A stretch of 64,000 nt of DNA from a virus. Positions 16,253 through 25,391 of this stretch are shown piece by piece. The notes beneath the pieces are model-generated. The model was given only the letters and a program-made list of their open reading frames with translations, was not told where the DNA came from and searched no databases. The position numbers were made by a program, and so were the translations under genes. The stretch's first letter is position 1; each line of letters starts with the position of its first letter. The stretch is taken from positions 27,913-91,912 of the IMG/VR virus record IMGVR_UViG_3300003323_000328. One strand, written 5' to 3'.

Positions 16253-17491
16253 ATGGCTATTAAACGATTTACACGAAAAACAAAAGGTTTTAATGCTCAA
16301 GTATTTGTAGCAAAAGCAATAGATTATACTACCGATGCTACATACGCTCTGTTTATACAGAATGCTCCTGTTGGAGAATTGGGAATTTTTGATGCTAATA
16401 ATGCTCTTCATACAGATGCTATTACTTCAACTGAGTCTCTTTTCTTTGCAATGAGAACTACTGAAGGTGTTAAAAAATCACCTCTTTACAAACTCACTGA
16501 TCTTACTTCACGTAAAAAACTTTATGTAGCTCCTGTAAAACAGGTAGCTTATGTAGGTTGGAACAGAACAGGTGGAGCTATCAATAATCCTACTATTGCT
16601 GCTGGTCAGACTTTTTTAGTAAGAGTTATTGAAACTACAGAAGGATATGCTCCATTTCCTACCTGGAGTTATGAATATACTACTAAACCTACTGATGCTA
16701 TTATTGATGTAATGAGAGCACTTGCTAAGAAGATTAATGATCCTAATGCTCCTGAGCATTCTCAAAATCTTCAGCTTGTTACAGCTAAAGTAACAGCAGA
16801 TGCTACTTATAGTAACTACTCTCTTACTGGAACTACTCCTACTCTTACTGTAACTAATGGTAGTACAGATGTAGTACTGGGTGGCACAACTCCTGCATCT
16901 GATATAGCTGTAAATGATTATATTTCATTTGCACCTAGTTCAACTCCTTCTGATTCTGTAGGTGATATTTATAAAGTAATATCTATTATAGGTACTGGTG
17001 ATGGTCAAATTTACCGTTTAGACCGTCCTTTTACTGGTGCCACTCAAACTTATTCTGAAGCAGAATCTGAAGGTACAAGAGTTAAGAAAGCAGCTACTTT
17101 TGTAAATGTAGGTCTTGAATTTACTACTATTGATAATGATGTAACTTTTAGACTTGCAGTAGATGAAAATATGGTAGATGCAGACATTACTTACAGTACT
17201 ACTTATACTAAAAGCAATGGTACTTATGAACAAGTACTTGCTATGGAAAAAGAAGGTCAGGTATTTAATGGTGATACTGCACAGAATGCTCAATTTGCAG
17301 CAGACTTTGGACAACAAGATACATTTGCTGTTTCTGGTGAAACTTATGATTTTTATCATTTTGATTTCCTTAAAGCAGAAAATGGTATAGCTCCTAAAGC
17401 TACTACTTCTCATAGAGGATATGTAGTAGTTCCTGTAGCTAAATCAGCAGGTAATGTTGATACTACATTGAATACTCTTTTCGGTTTATAA
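16253..17491 (+). CDS. Structural protein, probably abundant
   Basis: 412 residues, Thr/Ala/Gly-rich and almost all beta, without cysteine or membrane segments. A central Ser/Thr-rich beta domain (about 180-290) looks like an immunoglobulin-like insertion. It has its own leader and its own strong terminator (17512-17545), like the capsid gene, so it is probably made in large amounts. It may be an auxiliary capsid, decoration or major tail-ring protein. The sequence does not decide between these. Confidence 0.6.
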   Translation: MAIKRFTRKTKGFNAQVFVAKAIDYTTDATYALFIQNAPVGELGIFDANNALHTDAITSTESLFFAMRTTEGVKKSPLYKLTDLTSRKKLYVAPVKQVAYVGWNRTGGAINNPTIAAGQTFLVRVIETTEGYAPFPTWSYEYTTKPTDAIIDVMRALAKKINDPNAPEHSQNLQLVTAKVTADATYSNYSLTGTTPTLTVTNGSTDVVLGGTTPASDIAVNDYISFAPSSTPSDSVGDIYKVISIIGTGDGQIYRLDRPFTGATQTYSEAESEGTRVKKAATFVNVGLEFTTIDNDVTFRLAVDENMVDADITYSTTYTKSNGTYEQVLAMEKEGQVFNGDTAQNAQFAADFGQQDTFAVSGETYDFYHFDFLKAENGIAPKATTSHRGYVVVPVAKSAGNVDTTLNTLFGL

Positions 17492-17511
17492 TAATTAATT
17501 GGATGTTTGCG

Positions 17512-17545
17512 GGGAAGGCTTTTGTGCCTTCCCTTAATTTTTTTA
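17512..17545 (+). terminator. Intrinsic terminator
   Basis: GGGAAGGC (17512-17519) and GCCTTCCC (17526-17533) form a perfect 8-bp stem with a TTTTGT loop, followed by TTAATTTTTTT. It lies between the genes ending at 17491 and starting at 17551. Confidence 0.85.
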
Positions 17546-17550
17546 TTACT

Positions 17551-18204
17551 ATGGCAAGTTTATGGCAGGCTGCTTCTATCTTAGCTGATAGAGCTGGTAA
17601 GAGAACAGATATAACCTTCATTCAGCAAATGAAGGATTTAGTTGTTATTAAACGTGCTAGAATAATTGCTAATAGTCTTTCTAAGTCTAGTAATGCAGAT
17701 AGATTTTATCTACAATCTTTTGATATAGATTTAAAATTAATTGATAAAACTGATGAATGTAGTCAGGAGGTCCCTGAATGTTGTGATAAAGCTTGGAAAA
17801 CAATAGATAAAATACCACAACCAATTAGATATGGAGTGCATCCATTTAATTATGTAGGAGGACCAGGAGGAAACATGCCTTTTGGTTATACTACTTTTGG
17901 AACTGAATATTTTATGCAAAAACGACCTATTGCTGGAAAGAGAGGTCGTTATACATATTCTAATGATTATATTTATACCTTTAATAAAGAAGTTCCATTT
18001 ATTAGAATAGAAGGTGTTTTCTCTGATCCTAGAAAAGTTGCTAAGTTTAGAGCATGTGGAACTACCACACCTTGTTATTCTGATGAACAAGAATTTCCTA
18101 TTGATGAACAAAACCTAGAAATTATAATTAAAGATATAACTAACGAACTTCGCTTTAATCTTCCTGATCAACCTACCCAAGTTAAAATAGACCATGATCA
18201 ATAA
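17551..18204 (+). CDS. Structural protein of the head-tail module
   Basis: 217 residues from ATG 17551. The open frame extends back to 17503, but that part lies inside the terminator. Three cysteines cluster near residues 70-82 (DECSQEVPECCDKAW) and two more appear in a CGTTTPC segment near residue 170. The middle is rich in Gly, Pro and Tyr. There is no recognised family. The place between capsid-type and tail-ring genes suggests a connector or tail ring component. Confidence 0.6.
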   Translation: MASLWQAASILADRAGKRTDITFIQQMKDLVVIKRARIIANSLSKSSNADRFYLQSFDIDLKLIDKTDECSQEVPECCDKAWKTIDKIPQPIRYGVHPFNYVGGPGGNMPFGYTTFGTEYFMQKRPIAGKRGRYTYSNDYIYTFNKEVPFIRIEGVFSDPRKVAKFRACGTTTPCYSDEQEFPIDEQNLEIIIKDITNELRFNLPDQPTQVKIDHDQ

Positions 18205-18778
18205 AATATCTACCGATCCTACCCGTGTTACAACTTCAGCATTAGATATGTACTATATGTATGCTAACCGGCTTATAGAGAAAGACCCAACTCTATCTCT
18301 AAGAGCTTGGAAATATATTACTGATGGCGAAATTATTAATAAAGAAGGAAAAGTAGTTATTAACTATAGACAGTTTAAAGAAATACTTTCTGCTTATAAT
18401 AGGAAAGCAGGAGATAGAGTTATTAAAGGATATACTCTAGATCTTCTTAATGGTTTAGGTAATTTATTCATGGCTAGAATACAAAGACCTACCAATTCTA
18501 ATAGAATAGACTATGGTACTAGCAAAAAACTACGAGCTAAGTTAGAAGCCGAAGGTAAACTTACTGATACTAATTGGCTTGTTCCTTATACTGATGATGA
18601 TTTTATCATGCTTCTTTGGCATAAAAGTAATAAAAAACAGCCGGGAGCACATATATATAAATTTAAAGTAGCAGGAGGTAAACCTGGGACTAGTTTTAAG
18701 TCTTCTATTAGTATGGCTAATAAACTTAACCCACATTTAAAAGCATTTTATCCATTCTTACCTACTAAAAGTATATGA
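18194..18778 (+). CDS. Conserved-position tail module protein
   Basis: 194 residues, overlapping the previous gene by 11 bases and the next by 4. The N-terminal half is helical (MYYMYANRLIEKDPTLSLR, then an HTH-like KVVINYRQFKEILSAYN) and the C-terminal half is basic. In crAss-like phages a protein of this size sits at this place between the connector and tail-stabilisation genes. The function is unknown, and a tail ring or assembly factor is most likely. Confidence 0.6.
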   Translation: MINKISTDPTRVTTSALDMYYMYANRLIEKDPTLSLRAWKYITDGEIINKEGKVVINYRQFKEILSAYNRKAGDRVIKGYTLDLLNGLGNLFMARIQRPTNSNRIDYGTSKKLRAKLEAEGKLTDTNWLVPYTDDDFIMLLWHKSNKKQPGAHIYKFKVAGGKPGTSFKSSISMANKLNPHLKAFYPFLPTKSI

Positions 18779-19569
18779 TCTATTCTTATATATCTTCTGA
18801 AATTATTATAGCAGATTTTTTAAGTAAGACTAAACTGACTGATAGTACTTATGCAGATGATCTATTAGAATGGTTAAAAGAAGGTATAAATTTATTGAGA
18901 TTACGTCACATGACTACTCCATCTCATTGTTATATACCTATTAGTTCTAATATAGGTAAACTTCCTTGTGGACTTATATATTTAGATGGAATTGTATATA
19001 ATGGTAAAAGACTTAGAAAAGGTACAAGTGGTATAGATACAAGAGTAACTGATCTTCTTATAAAAGAACCTACTAAGGTCCAAACTTATTTTGCTACTGA
19101 TACTACTGATCCGGCTTATCAAAATATTCAGGATTATAAATTAGTTAGAGGAGATGATCTTAAACCTGTTACTGAAATTAATCAAACAGAATATTACATT
19201 ACATTTCCTAATCATATTCAAACATCTTTTAAAGAAGGATGTGTTTTAGTTCTTTATAGAAGTTTGCCAGTAGATAAAGAAGGTTATCCTTTAATACCTG
19301 ATGAAGGTAATATAAAACAAGCTCTTTTTTGGTGGTTAATGGCTCAAATAACTTTATCTGGTTATAGACATGCTGATCCTAAAATGGATTATGATTATTG
19401 TGAAGCTAAATTCACTCATTATAGTATAGAGGGTAAAGGTAATATGAAGTATCTTTCTGTTGATCAAAGAGAGTCACTTCTTAGACTCACTACTAATCTT
19501 ATACCTCCTAGAGGTTACTATGAAAAATTCTTTATTAATGGAGAAGAACCAAAATATGTTAAATCATGA
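18775..19569 (+). CDS. Tail-tubular-like structural protein
   Basis: 264 residues. The N-terminal helices (ADDLLEWLKEGINLLRLR) precede a beta-rich middle. The C-terminal part is helical again (KQALFWWLMAQITLSGYRH, then MDYDYCEAKFTHY). The helix-beta-helix layout recalls gp4/gp11-type tail adaptors and tubes of podoviruses. It is coupled by 4-base overlaps to the genes on each side, and the next gene is the long tail-stabilisation-like protein. A tail ring or tube component is the best reading. Confidence 0.6.
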   Translation: MIYSYISSEIIIADFLSKTKLTDSTYADDLLEWLKEGINLLRLRHMTTPSHCYIPISSNIGKLPCGLIYLDGIVYNGKRLRKGTSGIDTRVTDLLIKEPTKVQTYFATDTTDPAYQNIQDYKLVRGDDLKPVTEINQTEYYITFPNHIQTSFKEGCVLVLYRSLPVDKEGYPLIPDEGNIKQALFWWLMAQITLSGYRHADPKMDYDYCEAKFTHYSIEGKGNMKYLSVDQRESLLRLTTNLIPPRGYYEKFFINGEEPKYVKS

Positions 19570-22500
19570 TAAAGGGACTTACTCAACAATTTAGTGGAGA
19601 AGGTACACCTAAAGGATATGCTTTCTATGGTAAAAATATTATTATCAATAGTAAACTTGATGAAATTGTAAATGAAAAGGGTTTTAAATTAGTTCAAGCA
19701 TTAGAAAATAATGCTATTACTAACATAGTTGGAATAATTTCATTTGGTTCTAAAATTATATTCTTTTATAAAGCTATTGTAAGTAGTGCTGAAACTTCTT
19801 GTATTGGAGTTTATGATGAAAATACTGATACATTTTCAGTTAAATTAGTAAGAACTGATCTAAATTTTAATATAGACTATCCTGTCATTGGTAAGGCAAA
19901 GCTAAATTTAGCTGGTAATCTTATTGTAGCTTTTACAGATAATTTTAACCCTCCTAGATATATTAATTTAGATACAGCAAGCCCATCAGATTCTCTTAGT
20001 TTGTATGGTCTTTTTCCATTTTCTACTAACCCTGATATAAATCTAAGTCCAGTAGAAGGTAGTGGAGGTTTTCAAAGTGGTGCTTATTTAGTAGCTATTC
20101 AGTACATAGATCAAAATAAATCTGGTACTAGTTGGAGTCAATTAAGTAATCCTCTATATATAGTTCCTAATAATTTTGGTGATAGTTATTTAATTGTACA
20201 AGGAGATGGAGGTGGTATCAATACCTCTAAAGGTATTAGAATTGATCTAACTAATTTAGACACTTCTTATAAGAAACTTAAAATAGGACTTATATCTAAA
20301 ATAAAAGATGTAGTTTCTTTTAGAGTTTTTAAAGAAATTAGCTATGCTAGTAGTACATTTAGTACTGTAATTACTGGAGGTGAATTAACTACTACCCTTG
20401 ATATAAGTGAGGTCCTAACAAAAAATCCTGTATTTGATCGAGTGTCTGAAATAGAGTCACTTAATGATCAATTATTTTTAGCGGATTTTAGGACCACTCC
20501 TATCACTGATCTTCAAAAAGTAGCTAATAGAATCAGTATTAAATGGAGAAGTGATAAAACTATTAGTGGAGCTTTTGGAGCAGATGAGGCTAAAGATGGT
20601 AATATAAAAACATATCTCCATGATGAAGTATATGCTTTTTATGTTCAATTCGAATTACCTAATGGAAGTTGGTCTAACTGGTTTCATGTTCCAGGTAGGG
20701 AAATGGAAATTCCTAAATTAGCTGAATCTGATATAGCTAATAGTATTAACCTTAATGGTGTTACTCCTAAAAAGTTTCAATTAGAAGATACTGGGACAGT
20801 TATTTCTACAGATTCTATTTCTTATGGAGAGGGTTTAATGGGACTTTGGCAAAATGAAGACGAAGTTTATCCTGATAACTTTCCTGATTTTGCTGGACAA
20901 AAAGTTAGACATCATAGATTTCCTAGCTTAGGATTTATGAAAAGTCTAGTTTATACTAATAATGATATTAATACACAATATATATCAAGTACTTGGGATA
21001 TACTGACTGTTAAAACTCAATTAAGTTCGATACCTTCTGAACTTGTAGGAAGATTTACTGGATATAGACTTGGATATGCAAAAAGAGATGAAAGTAATAT
21101 TACTGTTTTAGGTTATGATGTTATACAAAATGCGGGCAATATTGCTCCAGTAGGTGGAGATTCTATTTCAGATACTTTTTTTGCTGGACTTGGTGGTAAT
21201 TGGAAATCAAGATTAAAAACTGGTCCTATAGATATGGTTGTTGGTAATCCTAGTAAAAGTATGCTTAGATTACATTCACCTGATCTTCTTTATTATAAAT
21301 TTACTTTACAGAATTTATATCTTAATAATATTAAAAGATTTAAAACTGATACAGTTAATGATACAGTAACTAGCGGAGACATAGAATTTGGTGAACTTAT
21401 ATATACAAATGTAGATGATTTTGGTAATACTGCAGATAGTATACCAAAAACTAAATCTAGTCATATTACAAATTTCAGATTAAATGTTCTTAATATGACT
21501 ATGCCAAGTAATCAGAAATACTTGGCATTAAGTAATGCTAAATATGTTCCACATGGAGTAGAAATATCCGACCCTAATGGTACTATATTTAATGTATATT
21601 CTGAAGAAATTATTTCTGCTAAAGTAGAAGCTGATCTTCAATTTGATAATTCAGGAGTAGAGAGTGGTGATCCTTATTATTTTGTTAATAAAGAAGATCA
21701 TTTAGATGACAGTTCTCCTAATATATTTGAAGAAACTTATTTTTCTGCAATAAAAACTCTTAGAACTAATTTATTTGTGTCTTATACAGATCAAACTGTA
21801 GTGGGTATAAATAACATAGTAAGAAATTTTACTACTGAAACTCAACATAAAGGAGGAGACGGTTTTGTATGTCTTTACTCTTTTGTCACTACTGGTTTTC
21901 CACATAAAACCATGTCTGATACTTCTTTTAATGCTGGTATACCACAATCAGGATGGAGAAATCTAAAAGTGTTTATGTGTGAAAGTCGTATTAATCTTAA
22001 TCAACGTTATATACAACAAGATTCTGTTAATACCTATTTTTATCCATTTTTAGGTAGTAAGTACTTAAGTAATCAGGAAGATTATTGGTTATGGAAGATA
22101 GACATATTTAATAACGATTTAAATAAATGGCTTTATAATAAAGATAATAATACTATTAATGATTTTGAACAATTTGGCATTTTTGATGCCTCTGTTCAGG
22201 AAATTAATGATTTACCATTCGCAATAGCTAGATCACAGAAAGCTAGTAGAGATTCTGACATTGATGATGGATGGAGGATATTTAAATCTAATGATATTTT
22301 TTATACAGTTAGAGATAGAGGTTATATTATTAATCTAGTAGCATTTGGTACTGATTCTCTTTTAATACATCATGAGAGAGGTTTATTTAAAACTCGTGAT
22401 AAAGCTGTACTTCAAACTGACATTACTTTAATATCATTAGGTAGTGGAGATTTATTTGAACTAGAACCACAAGAAGCTACCCCCACTGAATATGGTCATG

Positions 22501-23378
22501 GTGGAACACAGCATAGGTTTTCCTGTATGCTTACTGAAGCTGGTTACTTTTTTGTTGATGCTGAAACAGGAGAAATATTTTTATATAAAGGGGGAGAAAA
22601 TTTTACATCTGTTTCTAAAGGTTTTAGAAATTTCTTTTATGAAGCACTTAAAAGAAAAATATACGCTGATAATCCTATAAATGGAGAAGGACTTACTGTA
22701 GGTTTTGATAAACAAAATCTTCGCATAGTGCTTTCTCTAAAAGCAGATGTGTCATTTACCATGTCGTTTGATCTCTTAAAAGAAGAATGGGCGTCTTTCC
22801 ATGATTATATTCCTGACCTATATGTAACTACTAGAAAAAATCTCTATTCTATAAAAAATAATAGTTTTTATACTCACAATAAAGGAGTAACTGGTAATTT
22901 TTATGGTACTATTTATCCTTCATTTGTTGATATAATATTTAATGATGAGCCTCTTCAAGAAAAGATCTTATCTTCTATAGAGTGGGTTACTAAAGTGTTT
23001 AAAAACAATGTTAATGTTCCTGATGAGACTTTAACACATATAACTATCTGGAATGATTATTTTTGTACAGGTAAAATAGCAATTAATCCACTTACTAATA
23101 TATCAGAATATGAAGCTAAAAATGCAAGACAATCAGACAGATCATGGAGATATGATGATATTAAAGGAGCCGTTATTGATCCTACCTTACCTTTCATTGA
23201 TGGGATTTTTAATGATTACCGTCCGATCCCTTCTAATATTGATGTAAACCTGCCCTGGTTCGAACAAGAAGAAATAAGAGGTAAATACTTCATTATCCGG
23301 TTAGAGTATTCAAATTTCGAAGATAAATCGGTATCTTTAAGAGGATTCATAGCCAACTCAAAAAGGTCAGCACGATGA
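19566..23378 (+). CDS. Tail stabilisation / muzzle-like protein
   Basis: 1270 residues, Asn-, Ser- and Gly-rich and predominantly beta, with repeated blade-like strand patterns such as IVGIISFGSKIIFFYKA early on and LVAFGTDSLLIHHERG near residue 930. A large beta-propeller or beta-domain protein after the tail-ring genes and before the cargo proteins is the crAss-like 'phage stabilisation' protein that forms the distal tail muzzle. Its start overlaps the previous stop and its stop overlaps the next ATG. Position, size and pattern support the call. No catalytic motif was seen. Confidence 0.7.
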   Translation: MIKGLTQQFSGEGTPKGYAFYGKNIIINSKLDEIVNEKGFKLVQALENNAITNIVGIISFGSKIIFFYKAIVSSAETSCIGVYDENTDTFSVKLVRTDLNFNIDYPVIGKAKLNLAGNLIVAFTDNFNPPRYINLDTASPSDSLSLYGLFPFSTNPDINLSPVEGSGGFQSGAYLVAIQYIDQNKSGTSWSQLSNPLYIVPNNFGDSYLIVQGDGGGINTSKGIRIDLTNLDTSYKKLKIGLISKIKDVVSFRVFKEISYASSTFSTVITGGELTTTLDISEVLTKNPVFDRVSEIESLNDQLFLADFRTTPITDLQKVANRISIKWRSDKTISGAFGADEAKDGNIKTYLHDEVYAFYVQFELPNGSWSNWFHVPGREMEIPKLAESDIANSINLNGVTPKKFQLEDTGTVISTDSISYGEGLMGLWQNEDEVYPDNFPDFAGQKVRHHRFPSLGFMKSLVYTNNDINTQYISSTWDILTVKTQLSSIPSELVGRFTGYRLGYAKRDESNITVLGYDVIQNAGNIAPVGGDSISDTFFAGLGGNWKSRLKTGPIDMVVGNPSKSMLRLHSPDLLYYKFTLQNLYLNNIKRFKTDTVNDTVTSGDIEFGELIYTNVDDFGNTADSIPKTKSSHITNFRLNVLNMTMPSNQKYLALSNAKYVPHGVEISDPNGTIFNVYSEEIISAKVEADLQFDNSGVESGDPYYFVNKEDHLDDSSPNIFEETYFSAIKTLRTNLFVSYTDQTVVGINNIVRNFTTETQHKGGDGFVCLYSFVTTGFPHKTMSDTSFNAGIPQSGWRNLKVFMCESRINLNQRYIQQDSVNTYFYPFLGSKYLSNQEDYWLWKIDIFNNDLNKWLYNKDNNTINDFEQFGIFDASVQEINDLPFAIARSQKASRDSDIDDGWRIFKSNDIFYTVRDRGYIINLVAFGTDSLLIHHERGLFKTRDKAVLQTDITLISLGSGDLFELEPQEATPTEYGHGGTQHRFSCMLTEAGYFFVDAETGEIFLYKGGENFTSVSKGFRNFFYEALKRKIYADNPINGEGLTVGFDKQNLRIVLSLKADVSFTMSFDLLKEEWASFHDYIPDLYVTTRKNLYSIKNNSFYTHNKGVTGNFYGTIYPSFVDIIFNDEPLQEKILSSIEWVTKVFKNNVNVPDETLTHITIWNDYFCTGKIAINPLTNISEYEAKNARQSDRSWRYDDIKGAVIDPTLPFIDGIFNDYRPIPSNIDVNLPWFEQEEIRGKYFIIRLEYSNFEDKSVSLRGFIANSKRSAR

Positions 23379-24526
23379 AAAAATATAAGTTAAAAAGGAA
23401 TTATCAAATGGGAGGATATGTAGCTGATCCTATGGGAGTTGGTAATAGTACTGATGAACGTAAGGCAGATCAAGCTACTAAAGCTGGTATAGGAATAGTT
23501 ACTGCTATTAATCCAATAGTTGGAGGTGGATTAGCTTTAGGATCAGCTATAGGCAGCACTACTATGGATGATAACGGTATTTATAAAAGTAAATCAGGAG
23601 AAATAATAGATAATAATATAAATCCTGTTACTGGAGTAAGAAATGTTTTGGATCTTGCTAAACATCCAGATGGAAGTTCTTTATTAAATTTGGCTTCCGG
23701 TGGTATGTTTGGAAGTAATAGAAGACAAAGAGAAAAAGAAGCTGCTCTAGAAAAACAAAGACAAGATAATTTAAATAAGTTTAATTCTTTTATTACTGAC
23801 AGAAGTAATTCTATTCTAGCTGATTATGATGTTTATGGTAATAAAGAAGAAGCTAGTTTATATCAAATGGGTGGTAAATTAAAACCACTTAACTCAGATA
23901 CAGTAGAAGTAAAAGGTCCTAGTCATGCAGAAGGAGGAGTTAAGATAGGAGGAGGAACTGAGTTAGAAGGAAATGAAACTGTAGCTGATGATTTTGTTTT
24001 CTCTGATTATTTAGGTTTTGCAGATAAACATAAAAAATTAGCAAAACAGATAGGAGTAGTAGAGAAAAAACCGCTTAACAATGAAAGAAGAGTTACATTA
24101 GAAATTCTTCGCAAAAAAGAACAAGCTCTAAAAGAACAGCAGGAACAAACAAAACAGTCTTTAGGTATACCTTCTTCAGATACATATCAAATGGGCGGTA
24201 GATTAATGGATCTTACTACTGGAGAAGCTTATACTGAACCAGAAGGAACACCTCCTTATACTGTAGCAGGTGGATTTACGAAAGTTGAAAGAGACTTTAG
24301 TAAAGAACCTTTTACTTTAGATGAATGGAGGTATAAAAGTGATGCTATAGATAGAGATTATAATAAATATCCTATAACAGCAGACGAAATAAAAGGGTGG
24401 ACACAATCTCTTAAAGATAGAGATTTAGCTTATCAAAGAGAAGCTGTTAGACAATACGGCACTAAATTAGATTTGAGTAAACATTGGGCTAATTTTAAAA
24501 GTAATGGCAGCAGGAAAACTAAATAA
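23375..24526 (+). CDS. Virion protein with repeated YQMGG motif
   Basis: 383 residues. Three copies of YQMGG are seen at residues 10-14, 163-167 and 271-275. The first follows a basic N-terminal stretch (KKYKLKRN). A Gly/Ala-rich hydrophobic stretch (about 35-70) follows, then charged helices. A central segment (GPSHAEGGVKIGGGTELEGN) is a turn-rich beta structure of a type seen in phage proteins of Bacteroidota. It lies at the head of a run of cargo-like proteins. It is probably packaged or tail-associated. The GG motifs may be processing sites. Confidence 0.6.
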   Translation: MKKYKLKRNYQMGGYVADPMGVGNSTDERKADQATKAGIGIVTAINPIVGGGLALGSAIGSTTMDDNGIYKSKSGEIIDNNINPVTGVRNVLDLAKHPDGSSLLNLASGGMFGSNRRQREKEAALEKQRQDNLNKFNSFITDRSNSILADYDVYGNKEEASLYQMGGKLKPLNSDTVEVKGPSHAEGGVKIGGGTELEGNETVADDFVFSDYLGFADKHKKLAKQIGVVEKKPLNNERRVTLEILRKKEQALKEQQEQTKQSLGIPSSDTYQMGGRLMDLTTGEAYTEPEGTPPYTVAGGFTKVERDFSKEPFTLDEWRYKSDAIDRDYNKYPITADEIKGWTQSLKDRDLAYQREAVRQYGTKLDLSKHWANFKSNGSRKTK

Positions 24527-25388
24527 ATACTACAAAAAATATCAATTTGGTGGTATTAATCAGAATATTGCTAATATAGATTGGCAATCAGTAATGGATG
24601 ATCAAAATCAGCCTAAAACTAATGGAGTTAATTGGAGTAATCTTGCTGGAACTGGTGTATCTCTACTTAGTAATTTAAGTAACATCAATAGAACTTTACC
24701 TACTCCTCAAGCACCAACTTTAGAAGACACTATTAATCCATCTTTAGTTAATTTTAATGCTGATAAACTTGGATTAGAGAAAGCATTAAGAGGAGTTAAT
24801 TCTGGTATAGATAGAGTATCTTCTAATTCTGGTAGAGCTAATGCACAAAAGGTAGCTAATTTTTCTAACTATCTGGAGGAACGTGGTAAATTAGCTCAGG
24901 CTGAAAATAATCTTAATGCTAGTATTATTAATAATACTAATCAATTTAATACTGGTGTTAAAGCAAGAAATGTTGAAAGACAAAATTCTTTTAAAGATGC
25001 TTTACTAGCTAGAAGTTTAAGACAAAATCAACTTGCGGCTGAGAATGTTTCTGATATAGGTAATAAAATACAAGCAAGTAGAAGAGATAATGCTTTAATG
25101 AATTTAGAAGAACAAAAACTTAGTATACTTCCCAGAGTTTATAAGGATAGTGGAGTTCTTAATAGAAATCTATCTGATTTATATGACCAACAATTAAATA
25201 ATTACGAAATGGGGGGTAAGATATATATAAAACCCGAAAATAGAGGAACATTTACAGAAGCTGCTACTGAACATGGTATGGGAGTACAAGGATTTGCTTC
25301 TAAAGTTTTAGCAAATAAAGGAAAGTATTCTCCTTCTATGGTTAAAAAAGCAGTATTTGCTAAAAATGCGTCTAAATGGAATCGTTAA
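24504..25388 (+). CDS. Virion protein sharing the YQ/EMGG motif
   Basis: 294 residues. A basic N-terminus leads to YQFGG at residues 13-17 and a second copy YEMGG lies at 234-238, matching the motif in the preceding protein. The middle is Asn/Gln-rich and helical (about 75-215). The C-terminal segment (TEHGMGVQGFASKVLANKG) is basic and helical. It overlaps the previous gene by 23 bases. It is probably a partner of the large cargo proteins that follow. Its biochemical role is unknown. Confidence 0.6.
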   Translation: MAAGKLNKYYKKYQFGGINQNIANIDWQSVMDDQNQPKTNGVNWSNLAGTGVSLLSNLSNINRTLPTPQAPTLEDTINPSLVNFNADKLGLEKALRGVNSGIDRVSSNSGRANAQKVANFSNYLEERGKLAQAENNLNASIINNTNQFNTGVKARNVERQNSFKDALLARSLRQNQLAAENVSDIGNKIQASRRDNALMNLEEQKLSILPRVYKDSGVLNRNLSDLYDQQLNNYEMGGKIYIKPENRGTFTEAATEHGMGVQGFASKVLANKGKYSPSMVKKAVFAKNASKWNR

Positions 25389-25391
25389 TTT

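Noticed and set aside
17503-17550. Upstream start for the gene at 17551
   Set aside because: This stretch is the hairpin and T-tail of a terminator. The ATG at 17551 has the usual A/T-rich leader.
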